64,000 bases of DNA from positions 558,001 to 622,000 of the forward strand of contig JAADJZ010000019.1 in NCBI GenBank assembly GCA_011032825.1, written 5' to 3'. The notes under the pieces were generated by a model that was not told where the DNA came from, ran no database searches, and saw only the letters and a list, made by a program, of their open reading frames with translations. Position numbers and translations under genes: made by a program. The DNA comes from Massariosphaeria phaeospora. Lineage: Eukaryota > Ascomycota > Dothideomycetes > Pleosporales. Positions 20,977-31,770 of the stretch are shown here, one piece after another (position 1 is the first letter of the stretch; the number at the start of each line of letters is the position of its first letter).

Positions 20977-22230
20977 GGTGTGTGGTGGTTTGGGGATAGA
21001 CTTGAGAGGGTTTTGATCCTGGAGATCCGGATCTGAGGTCGAAAATTTGCGATCTTCTCTGCAGTACTTAAATAGATGGCCGTGAGTCTGGATGATCCAA
21101 CTACCGGCATATCGTATGTTCCCAGTGCCATGGCTCGCGGAGCACAACGTGGATGGCTGGCTGTCAACAGCCGAGCTCGCGACGACCTCCTTTAGGCAAC
21201 GATCACAGCATGTCACTCAGATCCTGCTCCCAGCACCGTCTTGCCCTTGACCCTTCACCGCGCACATATCACGAGTTCGCAGCCCGCAACGCCTTACCAC
21301 GACATCCCAAGACCGCCATGCCTCACACACTAACACGGCAGTTGGAAAAGCCGTCTGGGGATAAGACGAGTGCTGGAGTTGGGGATAGGAGGGTGGAAAT
21401 AAGATGGCTTGGGTGCGCGAGAGTTAGGCCGGGATGGGTTTGGCGGCGCAGAGAGCCAAGGCGCTTCCCCGCACCCCCACAACGGAAACCCCAGACTGGC
21501 TAGTTAGGCTGCTTCCGAGTGTGGGCTTTGCGGGGGCGGATATCGACAGAGCGTAGCAGGTCTTGGTGTTCGTTCGTGCTTGGATGGGATTGGACGGGGA
21601 AGCGTGAAGGAATGGGCGCGATACCTTGTGGTCGATACTTGTATTGCGACTGGGACGTCTTGGGCTGTGTTTGGAAGCGCCAGTGTGGGGCGCGAGGCTT
21701 GAAGACAGTGCGAGGAGAGAAGTGCCGGATGTATGAACCCTGGACGGCTTGCTGGCTTGTTGCGCATCGTGGTTTTGGCGGCTGTGAGGTGTTGTGGGAG
21801 ATCAAGGTTTGGGGAATCCTGGGTTCGGGAAAGGAGTACCGACCCCGGACGCTGCGCGGACTGTGTGGCATTATGTAAGTGGAAATCGAATCTAGGGTGC
21901 ATATGATCGTTTAATTTAGTCGGTACTCTGTGTGTAGTAGACAGCGTCTATTCCTGCTTCATTTCTTGGTCTTCGAGCTCCTGCCCTTTCTGTCTTGGTA
22001 ACTGAGCGGCACTGCTACAACCTTCGACTCGTACGAGATCGGGGTAACGCTAGGTAACTATTACTCGTGTCCTTTTTGGCCCACGAAGTCGCTTCGTCAA
22101 GTGACACCTCGATGAATCGCACCGCATTCCTGTTCGGCACCACCTGTTTTCTCTCTTTGACATCTGCATCTCAACTCCATCCCCCATATCGTATACTTGA
22201 AACCCCTCTACCTTCTTCTACGCGAAGTCT
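20977..22230. other. Intergenic region between two transporter genes
   Basis: Frames on both strands at 21153-21900 overlap each other and match no family, so none is called. The region holds the promoter of the sugar transporter and the 3' UTR of the next transporter. Confidence 0.55.
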
Positions 22231-24170
22231 TTAGTATTCGTACAGATTGACGTGCTCGGACGTAGACGCTCGAATCTTCTCGTTCTCCTTGATCAGAAGA
22301 CGTCGGATAATCCAGGCACAAACAATCGAGAGCAGCGCGAAACCGGCGGACGCTCCGAAACCGATGCCGTAACGTGGTTTGTCGGTGTCGGGCCACAGAT
22401 AGGCGCCATAGATGTATCCGATCTGTTAGGTTGTTAGATGTGATCATTAGAAAACATCCACTCACTCACTTGACCTCCCACGTTCGTCATTGCGAGAACC
22501 ACCTGCAACATATCAGCACGCTGGAAGATACAGTTCTGGGGAGTATTTGACTAACAGCTTTCTTCTCTTTCGTCTGGCTTAGTGTGGACGATGCCCAGCC
22601 GATGATAACGGAGTTGACAGAATACGCCCCGACTGGGAAAATAAAGCACGCTATGTAGCGTCCTGCGGTGTTCAGCGTACTGGCTGCGATCACGAAACCG
22701 ACGACTGCAACTGTCAACCCGGCGGTAATGTGCCATGTCCGCTCGTGCATGCGCCCTGAACTCCACCCAGTCATGATACCTGCAACGCCGGCAAAGATGA
22801 ACGGAGGGCATGTCAAGACTAGGGTGATGGTCGTGGTAAAGCCGAGGGTTTTCACAACACTGAAGTTCGATCAGTCGAGGGCATCTTGCTGATGAGAACT
22901 CACACCAGGGCTTCTTACGTCGGGAAGAAAGAGTTGAACGAGCAAGCGCTCAGATGGAAGTTCTGCATAAAGCAGAACAGCCAGGTTCTCTTGTCCCTGC
23001 ACGCCTGCTTCAGACCCTCCATCGCACTCACGGGTTCAGTTGAGTCGCCAATCTTGTCCCGTTCCATGCGTGCGTGCGCGAGTTCTCGTTCTGCGGGTGT
23101 GAGCCAAGGTGTCGTGAGCGGCGTGTTTGGCAGCAGGAAAAAGCCGAAGACGGCGACGACACCCGTTGCAGCGCCTTCGCTGTAACTTGTTAGACATTCG
23201 GAAGTTGCGATAATGAGAGAGGCTTCTGTCTTACACAAAGAAAAGCCACCTCCATCCTGCAATGCCTCGCAGCCCGTCCATACCCGCGAATACACCGGCG
23301 GCGATTAAACCGGAGAATCCTGTAGCCAGTATCTGAGCGCAGTAGAGCAGCGCGATTCGTGTTGCAACCTCTGCAAATTATCATCAGTCCTCGTACTTCT
23401 TACAAGTAAATCTGACCCGTACCTTTGCGTGTATAAAAGATGGACAGCATGTAAGTAGCACCCGGATAGAACTACTATACTTCAGCACGCGCACAAAGCA
23501 ACCGGGTTTTGCACATACCGGAGCCTCAGTGATGCCCAAAAAGAAACGGCAAGCAACCAGTCCACCAAAACTCTTCACCAATCCAGTGCACGTCGATACG
23601 ACAGCCCATATGAGCATCCACGCGCTCATGTACATGCCCGGTTTGATTCGCGTGATGAGCATATTCGATGGAACCTGCATGAGAACATAGCCGACGAAGA
23701 GGCTGCGAAATACATCAGATCGCGGATAGATAGAATCGAGCTGGTCCGCTACTCACATGCTGACAGCTGTGTTGAACTGCACTCCCGTCATGCCCAAGTC
23801 ATCTTCCAGGTTGTTCAAGCGCGCCTGCGCAATGGCATTGCGGTCCGTATAGTTCAAGAAATACCTTCCAATTCTTAGAGCCGTGTCTCTCATCATGTCC
23901 GTTCAGGTGCGCTAAACTTACATCGTGCACAATGTTGGCTGTCATACCGTTAGCCATTACTCGCGGCTGAAAGGACAATCAAGCACTTACCATGAGCCGC
24001 CAGTCGATTTTTCGCACAAGTCGGATTTCCTCGGGGTCCGTCTTAGAAACCGCGCCCGTGAAATCGGCATTCTCGAGCGCGCTCGGCTTCTCGTTGACCA
24101 TGCTTCCCTTCTCCAAATACGCGCTTGTAGGCTTCTCGTCGCGAGCCGCCACTTGGTGTGTTGAGCTCAT
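22231..24170 (-). CDS. MFS transporter, anion:cation symporter (Dal5/allantoate permease) type
   Basis: Ten exons: 24170-23991, 23938-23922, 23864-23757, 23702-23519, 23471-23423, 23370-23235, 23179-22919, 22859-22556, 22502-22470 and 22422-22231. All nine introns are 47-59 bp and keep phase, giving 487 residues. The N-terminal DWRLM then YFLNYTDRNAIAQARL is the hallmark of the ACS family (allantoate, nicotinate, pantothenate and vitamin carriers). RFFLGITEAPFYPGA and QTKEKKAVVLAMTNVGGQ are further family blocks. Exon 2 is only 17 nt and encodes PTLCT plus part of the next Met. Substrate is not readable; an organic anion taken up with protons across the plasma membrane is the family norm. Nine introns in under 2 kb is unusually many for this gene neighbourhood. 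Confidence 0.88.
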
Positions 24171-25885
24171 CTTGGTGGATATCTGTCGCGTGCGGCGGGC
24201 GGCACGTATCACAATTCTTGCAGGCGTAGTAGATTCCACGAAAACTGCCTGTATAACACGGCAAACGGACGAGTGTTCAGAGTTATGGGGCGCGCCTGGA
24301 GGTTAATGTTGTTTCTCCAGGTGTTCACTTTACCCCGCATCCCGCACAACAGGGAGAGCGGCCGATCGGGTATCGTGCATGAAGACCTGTGTTACCAACC
24401 ACCCCATTTTCGAGTTGTGTGGAGGATCATCGACTTCTTTCATCGATTCGCGGTCAGGCATCCAGTGTGTGTGGAGGCCAAGAGGTAGCTAAGACTTTAC
24501 GCCGTTCTCCGTGTGTCGTTGGCTTTCGTACCAAGAGCTGGGTAGACGTTCGCGGTGGTTTTTCTGAGTCCGACGTGGTGTGAAAATACCCGTTAGCTCG
24601 TGAATGTCGGGAGAGGCGTGCAGATCTGCGCTTCGGTACCCCACACGGTTAGGTATAATTATTACCGCGATCGAAAAACTATTCAATCACAGTGATTTCA
24701 TGATCTTTGAACTGGTAATATGGAGAACTGGGGTTAATGCCCACATCCAGTTGGCGGCTGTCATGCTTGTGTTGCATCCCAAGGCTAGAATATTGGCACA
24801 ACCAAGCACAGCAATTTGGATAGAAAGAGGAAATACGCTAACCGTAATTAGCCTGCTCCGTACACTCGTCCTAATACTGCTACTAAGCACCGACACTTTA
24901 CGGTGCACCACATTCTATGCATAGACTGTAACTATAAGCTGTCACGCATAGCCTAATCTGGATTTATCAGAATACTATAATAAGATTTAAGTTAGGTCGC
25001 AGCCACTGGTTGGCATTGGTGCGTAGCGTGAATTGGACAGTGAAACAAAATCACGTGACATTCACTGAGCCTCGAAATCTACATCGTGTCACTGTAAGCT
25101 TATATGAATCTATAAGATATATGCGGGCAGTCTGCTAGATAGTAGATTGACATAGGGGCTCCTTAGCATATTTAGGGAGCATGTTGAAATACCAAAATGT
25201 TCTTTTTAGTGGACTGAATGTGAATTAAATGTCTGTCCATCCGCTCTGTATAGTAATAATTGAAGTTGGTCTTTAGGTGCGTTGATTTACTACAAACTTA
25301 GTTGGCAATTTGTCTACGGGTATCATAACCTAAAGTCTGTTCTACACGTTGAATTGCGTTATTATTATAACTTAGATAGATATGTATCTAATTTTCGAGC
25401 TTCATATTCCTTTTTCCTGCGAGTCATCCATACTAACGAAGTCTTGACTAGCTCTTGGCTTCGTAGCAACGTCTACTATCATCAGAGATTTAATGTAATA
25501 ATAAGCAAGTAATCAAGCCCTTTTGATAGCTCTCAATTTCACTTCCTGCATAGGATATGGTTCAACATGACCCCGAACATTCTGCTACGAGGCAAAAGCG
25601 AAGCGTCTGCTTGAGTAATTGAAATCTTGCTCTGAAGAATGCCTATGTAGATTCGGATAGGTGCAACGACAGCGACGGACTGTTCTATCATGATGATCTT
25701 GTCAATTCAATGGAAAATGAAGCGAAACATACTGAGCTACCAAGAGTATGCAAATCAAAGAAGAGGGCTTCGTAAAGCTTTGGCGACGATCATAGTTACC
25801 AAGTTCACGACCTCTTGCACCAAATGACCAGTCTCCACACTATGGCTTCTTGAGCGGTACCTCCCCCGTTCTGGGCTGTGTAAAC
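24171..25885. other. AT-rich gene-poor gap, possible degenerated repeat DNA
   Basis: From about 24650 to 25550 the sequence is rich in TA, AT and stop codons and contrasts sharply with the flanking genes. No intact transposon domain is visible. The composition is what repeat-induced point mutation (RIP) leaves in old transposon copies, but that origin is inferred. A TCACGTGA palindrome lies at 25051-25058. Confidence 0.5.
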
Positions 25886-26950
25886 TTATGACGGATGCAT
25901 CGGATCCACATCGCCCACCAACCCCAAACCAGACCAAGTACCCTCATCTAACAATGTTTGCAGACGCTTACTAGCAGCCTCCAGAACCGCAGGCGTCTGC
26001 GAAGGCGTAATTCCCTTAGTCTGCATCCATATCTTCACCAAATTCAGACTCCACCAGTCCATCGTCGAGTCCGCCGGGTCTGCCGGTTTCGACGTCTTCA
26101 GCTTCGCATTCATCCACCGCGGGGTTCCAGTCTTCGCATTCAGTGGTTTACCGCGCTTGTGGCAAGAGTCGAAGTCGCCGATCACGAAGTGCGAGGCAAT
26201 GTCGTTAACGAAGATGTTGTCGGGCTTGATGTCGCAGTGCACGTAGCCGAGCCGATGGAGGTGCATGAGGCCGGAGGTGATGTTTTGTAGCGCGTGACGC
26301 GCGTCGAACTCCATGCGCGAATAGACGAGCGAAGTGAGTGTGTGTTTGTAGCGGTCGAAAGAGAGGCCGATGACGTGTGGTCCTACACACCGCACGCCCA
26401 GATAGGCGCAGATGTTCGGGTGCGAATTTTGCCGCAGCATCTCGCAGGTTTGAATTTCGCGTTTCATTATCTTGGATAGTTGGCTACCGGGAAGATTCAG
26501 GATATCCGGAGGCTTCAGAAAGCTGGTGGAGGTTTCGCCGTAGCGGTTGATAGTCATATCCAGGGTGGCTGTAAGAAATGTTGTATCGGCGTTAAAGCGC
26601 TGCGGTTCGGTCTTCCATGAGTAGCTGCTGGGCGCGTCGAGGGTAACGGCTGCGTTGTAGCCTTCTCCGGCGAAGAGTTCGCCTGAGGCCGACTGCAGGA
26701 GTACTCTATAAAGGAGCGTACCATCTTTCTGCAGAGCACGACTGGGCCCGGCGGCTAGGACTCGAAGGGTTGCGATGTCTGGGACGGGGGCCGGTGGGGA
26801 GGTGAGTTCTTCAAATGTTTTCTTGGGGTGGTTGACGAATGCAGATGCAGGAGGAATGGTCTTGAACATCGTCTTGCTAGCGATGACAGGCGGCAGATTG
26901 GAAAACGTACCTTTAGAAGGCTTCTTGGGGCGATTAGGCAAGGGAGCCAT
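25886..26950 (-). CDS. Atypical serine/threonine protein kinase-like protein
   Basis: Single-exon gene of 354 residues. The catalytic loop HCDIKPDN (238-245) is complete, and the metal-binding site reads GDFDS (258-262), with Asp in place of the usual Gly of DFG. A helix-C-like KREIQTCEMLRQNSHPNI (163-180) precedes the hinge. The N-lobe is short and no glycine-rich loop or clear VAxK lysine is seen. The activation segment is brief (GTPRWMNAKL), and the C-lobe ends soon after DWWSLNLVKIW, so the domain is smaller than a standard kinase. It may be a weak or inactive kinase. The first 60 residues are Pro-rich and basic. The start is the first ATG; a TATAAA lies 75 bp upstream. Confidence 0.8.
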   Translation of the reverse strand: MAPLPNRPKKPSKGTFSNLPPVIASKTMFKTIPPASAFVNHPKKTFEELTSPPAPVPDIATLRVLAAGPSRALQKDGTLLYRVLLQSASGELFAGEGYNAAVTLDAPSSYSWKTEPQRFNADTTFLTATLDMTINRYGETSTSFLKPPDILNLPGSQLSKIMKREIQTCEMLRQNSHPNICAYLGVRCVGPHVIGLSFDRYKHTLTSLVYSRMEFDARHALQNITSGLMHLHRLGYVHCDIKPDNIFVNDIASHFVIGDFDSCHKRGKPLNAKTGTPRWMNAKLKTSKPADPADSTMDWWSLNLVKIWMQTKGITPSQTPAVLEAASKRLQTLLDEGTWSGLGLVGDVDPMHPS

Positions 26951-27025
26951 GGTGTAGTGCTACAGAGGCTGAGCAGAATAGAGTAGTGGTTGCAGTGTAG
27001 GAGGAAAATATTGACCGAGGCTCGG

Positions 27026-27031
27026 TTTATA
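27026..27031 (-). promoter_or_regulatory. TATA box candidate for the kinase-like gene
   Basis: TATAAA on the minus strand ends 75 bp upstream of the ATG at 26950. This is a good distance for a core promoter with a short leader. Confidence 0.4.
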
Positions 27032-29185
27032 TGTTAGCGGAAGCTGGTGCACAGCCGGGGGAGTGAAAATTTGAGGACAGGATTGCCAGTGAAAGTAATT
27101 TAGTCGCATAAAGTAATGTTTCACTTAAGGCGCGGAGTAACTGTTTGTATCTACGCTTTGTTAGAATAGAGTAGGAATTGACACGGGCGACCGCGATGCT
27201 CACTAGAAAGACTCACCTCAATGTTTGTTAGGTTATCCAAAGCACAATTCTCGACATCTGAAGCTTACACCCCTTACACTTCATTTCTGAGCCATTGGCT
27301 TTCTTGTGACCTTGCAGAGTCATCCTGAAGAATCATGGTATACCGAGAAGCTCAGGCTCATGACAGGAGGTGATAAATTGCAGATAGGTTTATAACTCAT
27401 TGTAGTACATGATCTTTCCTATGCAGTTAAAAGAGATATAAAGTGCTGCATCGCAGCTTTGCGGCGCGAAAGTAATAATTTCTTAAGACGTGGAAAGTCC
27501 CCAGAATCTGGCACAATGGCCTAATCTGTTTGATGGCAAATGTAAGAGGAGTTGAGGACAGGCCGAACTGCACCTCTTTGCGAGACCAGATACAACTAAG
27601 TTATGATACGTTTCCATATCTATACGCGTCGTGTGCAAGCTGTAGAGACATGTGTCCTACCCCGCACGTGTACCCACAATTTTCTTACTACCAGCTTTCA
27701 TCCCACTTTCACTACCGGCTCTTGTAGACTCTAGCGCTCAGCCACTTCATCCTACAAGGCTACTCTTCCGGGCGACTGATTCTCTGATCTGGTACATGGT
27801 CCCTGGGCCGGCTGTCGCGCGAATGCAGCGACGCCAGCGATAGCAAATCGCATTGGGTATATATTGCTTTCAAGATGTCGCTCCAGCTCCAGTGTCTCGC
27901 GTGTGAAAAAAGCCCGGCAACGGAACTCTGAGCGCGTGCGCTGTTGACTCGCAGGTGCGCGACGTCAATCATGCTGTTTTGAAGCAAGAGAGATGGACTG
28001 TACAAACAGGACTAGTGTGGCAAACCTCCGGGCGTTCGAGCCATTCGGCTTCGCAGGACGGATACGACGTTGAGAGAGCTATGGGACGCGACGGGGTGCG
28101 AAGAAAGGACCTGATGGATGGAATGCGATCCTGCAGACGCGTTCGGTGGGATGGCGAGGCCCTAGCTGCGACTATGGCGTTAGTAAAGACCAATGTTGAG
28201 AAACATCTAGCGAGACTGAGGCGTGCTAAGATGAAGCTGCTGCGGCGGGGAGGGCGTGTCGGTCAGAGGCTCGAAGGCGCGATGGAAGCGGCGGTTGCTG
28301 CCCGGTAGGATTGTGAGCTTAGAGGCTGCTCACCGCCATCGAAGAGCTGTATGCAAAAGTGCTTCCTCTTTACCTCACAACACACGAGTCCTCTGGTGGT
28401 TGCGCATCTTCACCGAGAACGCGGGCGGTCTTTCGTGCACTGCTGGCGGTGACTGGCAGGCAGGTACGGTGGGATCCATGAATGGCAGCAGCGGGGACGC
28501 TCACGAGCTCTCTCGCCATATGCGCGATGCTGATGGCCTCGCAATCTCTGTGCCATCCTTTCTCCACTTCGGACAGGCTCACACACGCGATGCCACCCAG
28601 TATCACGCAAAGTGCTTCTTCTTCGAGGAGCCGGCAGTCGCCAACCACCTCAATGAAAAAAAAAGTTTGTTTCTAGAGCGTGGCCCCACCTCGCGCACAC
28701 TCAGTCGTCACCTCCGAGGACCAAGGTCCCTCATCGTGACGTCCTCCTACATGATTTGGGTCATGGCAGGTAGAAAAAGCACAAGCCTGGAATGAGCACT
28801 GTCGTATCGAAGTGGTCATGAGGCGCCGGCGAAAAGAAGAGCATTGGTCGCTGGAATGCTTTCGTTGCTGAAGAGAGGCGCCGCTCTCGCGATTCGAAGT
28901 AAGAGTCCCCGCCCTGCAAGACGACAACGTCGAAATGCAGCCCCAAAGTCGGGCGGCTCAAAGGCAGTAGACCCCAGGTCACTCCTTCGAGATGTGTATT
29001 CCACCTCTTTCCCTTTACCCTAGTATGTTGAATACCATCGATGGGGTTTGATCAAGAACCACGGGCACGATCACGGCCCTCACCCATGTCGGATAGAACG
29101 ACATCTATTGGAACAGGGGATCATGGGGGTAGAAGACGCTTACTTCCACCAGGATCGGAGTTTAGGGGGGTTGCAGTGCCAAGTG

Positions 29186-29230
29186 CAAAGGTTTCCGCGA
29201 GCTCATTGCGACGTGCCTTGTTCGTTTGCA
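29186..29230 (+). repeat. Dispersed motif copy B
   Basis: This is the second copy of the motif at 424-470, with the shared GCGAGCTCA, TGCGACG and GTTTG elements. It lies inside the repeat-rich block, directly before the 24-bp tandem repeat. Confidence 0.5.
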
Positions 29231-29276
29231 ACGTGTGCTGAATGGTTCGGCTCAACGTGTGCTGAATGATTCGGCT
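29229..29276 (+). repeat. 24-bp tandem repeat, two copies
   Basis: Two adjacent 24-nt units beginning CAACGTGTGCTGAATG differ by one base (G/A at unit position 17). Confidence 0.9.
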
Positions 29277-29697
29277 TGTGGATTGTCGCGGAGTCTGAAA
29301 ACCTTTCTTCTTGTAGGGAAGCTCCCTTACTGCGTCCTCTTCCTGCGTCGTCTCCCAGTATCTGAAGACACCCCCTACCGCAGATGTCCAGCGTGGAGTC
29401 CGGCGGCATATTCTGAGGGTTTTGAATGCCATTGTTTGAGGGCTGAGGGTTCTTCTGAGTAAAACATGCCAGGGACCTTTCGGCCTATCGGACTGTCGAA
29501 GACAGTCCACATCTGTTGGCTTCTTTCCACCAGGATCGAAGTCAGGAGTGGTGCAGTCCTAAGAGGCTCCCTCACTTCCTCCTATCCTGGTTTCGGGGGA
29601 TGCCCCCTACTGCAGAGGTCCGGAGCTTTGTCCCGGCGGTACATTCTGGGTCGAGAGTCTCTCGGAGAGGCTACCAATGTGTCCCACAGAATCCTGA

Positions 29698-29867
29698 CCT
29701 GCCTCACCTATCCATTGTTTTACACGATGGGAGGTGGTACTAGCAGGACGGCGAGCGGGCGAACGCTCGACTGGTGTGGAGTCCTGCCTCACCTATCCAT
29801 TGTTTTACACGATGGGAGGCGGTACTAGCAGGACTGCGAGCGGGCGAACGCTCGACTGGTATGGAGT
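29698..29867 (+). repeat. 85-bp tandem duplication
   Basis: Two units of 85 bp, starting CCTGCCTCACCTATCC at 29698 and again at 29783, run head to tail with only a few substitutions. The near identity implies a recent duplication relative to the other repeats nearby. Confidence 0.9.
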
Positions 29868-31298
29868 CTGGGGAGACATTGGCTGGGGACTTTGGGGTGA
29901 GGAGAAAAAGGGAAGGAGAGGCGGGGCAGGAGCAGATTTTGTAGGGAGGGCCCGCGCATCGGAGGCGCTAGTGAGGCGCTTGGTCCAATCGCCAAGGTCC
30001 GCGCCCGAGGAGCACGTGGCGGAGTGAGAAGAAAATGCCCAAGTGAAGGGTGGGAGTCAAACTCGTCGCCAATGGGTGGGTCGCCGCGAAGCAACCCGAA
30101 GTCACTGCGCAACAAGACTGCACTCGCACCCCTAATGCGAACGTAAACTACCTTACACTTTCCAATAGGCCCTCTGCCTACACGGTTAGCTGGCGATGGA
30201 CTCCTAGCCATGTCGTTACATATCGACAAAGCAGTTAGCGCCCGGCATGCCATGCCTTAAGAAGACAGTGAGCTTTCACACCAGCTCAAATTGCTCAAAT
30301 TTTGCTTCATGACGTCTACAGACGCGTGGAATTCCTGGAGAATTCCCAATAATCGGATTCATGCACTGTACCTCTCACGTCGTGGAGGGAAGTGGCGGAC
30401 CTCGGGAGTGGGCAAGGTGGCTCGTGCGTCGCGATTCATCTTTCACTGCAGATCTGAGCACGAAGGCCTCACCACGCGACACAGAGGCAACATGCGGCGT
30501 TCTTTCTTTACGACGATTTTTCCCGTAGTTGCTCGATCGTCGAGCGCTGCTCTTAGGGCAAGCCTACTGCAACTATCTGCAAAGATCTCCCTTTGCATAT
30601 CGTGTTACATAGGTCTCACACGAAACCGCAGGCTAACGCCGATCATTTGGTCTCGCGTTCGCAGGACCGTAAGTATCTGCGGTCCCGTCAGTGCTCGTGG
30701 GGGTTTGACAAAGTCGATAGTACAAACCCATGCCCACTAAGTGGCAGATCACCTTGCACGTCCAGCCAGAGAAGTTTGCGCAAGCTTAAATTTTCAGCGA
30801 GGGCAGTCAGACACGCGTGGAGTATAAGCAAAGTGGTGTGTGAGAGCTAAAGCTCTAGGCTCTTCAAATCCCAGTGAACCCGCTCCATCCTGGTCCTGCC
30901 TTTTCTGCATTCACCTTCGCGGAGCGATTGACGATGTCGCGCACGGGTAAGAGTAGGGACGAGGGCCCGGGGTCGGTAATGGTCAAGTTTGCACTAGGCC
31001 ACCGCTGGAACTAAGCTATAGAAAGTCCCACAACAATATGTTGTTAGGGCACATCTAGCAATAAACTGCTCTGGTTCACATCTTCGAATATGGAAGTTGT
31101 AAAAGTGGGATACGTTATCGATAAGCCTATGGGCCCGTGCACAAGCTTACGAAGCGGGATTGCGTCACCCTCGGTGCCTCCGTGCCTCCCACCTTCTTGA
31201 TCATCGGCATTTCGAGCTCTCAACCTCATACTCCAATCAGGTAGTAATTCCAGCAAACTCTACTCCAAGCCTCTATTCCACTCCTATCATCCCTCCAG

Positions 31299-31568
31299 AT
31301 GGCCGATCAACGTCCCCCGCAACCGCCTCGACCGAACCAAGCCAACCCCACTGAAGGCTTCCTCCCTCAAGGCCAAGAACGCGCAGAGCAGGTCGAGACA
31401 TTGCAGTCATTCGAAGCCGCGAAGCCGCAAAGCGAAGACGACAAAAACCAGGAGATTCTGAAGCGCGAGTTTCCAAAAATCGACTCCACTCTGATCGCGG
31501 CCCTTTATTCCGATAGTTTGAATTTGGCGGCAACAAGGGAGATGCTGCACGAGCTGTCTAGGGAATAG
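31299..31568 (+). CDS. Small CUE-domain-like protein
   Basis: Single-exon gene of 89 residues. The N-terminal half is Pro/Gln-rich and disordered. The C-terminal 35 residues (LKREFPKIDSTLIAAL, then NLAATREMLHEL) have the spacing of a CUE domain: FP before helix 1, a hydrophobic pattern with ALY, and a final ExLxxL-like helix. CUE domains bind ubiquitin. The match is by pattern only and the domain is slightly short. A ubiquitin-binding adaptor role is inferred. The start is in a fair context (CCAGATGG). It converges with the rhodopsin-like gene; the stops are 202 bp apart. Confidence 0.7.
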   Translation: MADQRPPQPPRPNQANPTEGFLPQGQERAEQVETLQSFEAAKPQSEDDKNQEILKREFPKIDSTLIAALYSDSLNLAATREMLHELSRE

Positions 31569-31770
31569 TGACCGGAACAAAGTGTGGGTGGCACTGGATA
31601 TGTGCGAATAACGGGTGCGAACGATGCGGAACGGGGCATACGGCTTCATGCGTTGCAATCACATAATTGCACAATAATATCACCTCCTCTACTCGTCGCT
31701 GGTACTGAACACATCAAGTCTTGATTGCGTGTAATAGGGAAAGAATTGTGTCTAACCAAGATCGCACTCT

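Larger units (their letters stand above)
26951..31298. other. 4.3-kb gene-poor, repeat-bearing region
   Basis: No protein family is recognisable in any frame. The longest frames (for example 28256-28795 plus and 29121-29510 minus) have compositions typical of chance translations. The region contains a 24-bp tandem repeat (29229-29276), an 85-bp tandem duplication (29698-29867), diverged copies of a CCACCAGGATCG-containing block (near 29147 and 29525) and a CCCCCTAC-containing block (near 29371 and 29603), and copy B of the dispersed motif. It looks like layered repeat debris. Confidence 0.55.

Noticed and set aside
21153..21902. Frames of up to 132 codons on both strands between the transporters
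   Set aside because: They overlap one another, lack recognisable domains and have the composition of translated intergenic DNA.
28256..28795. 179-codon frame in the repeat-rich block
   Set aside because: No recognised motif, no supporting splice signals, and comparable frames exist on the opposite strand.
29121..29510. 129-codon minus-strand frame whose translation includes a repeated IIQHTL/TIQHTL element
   Set aside because: The repeat in the protein is simply the 24-bp DNA tandem read through; nothing else suggests coding.
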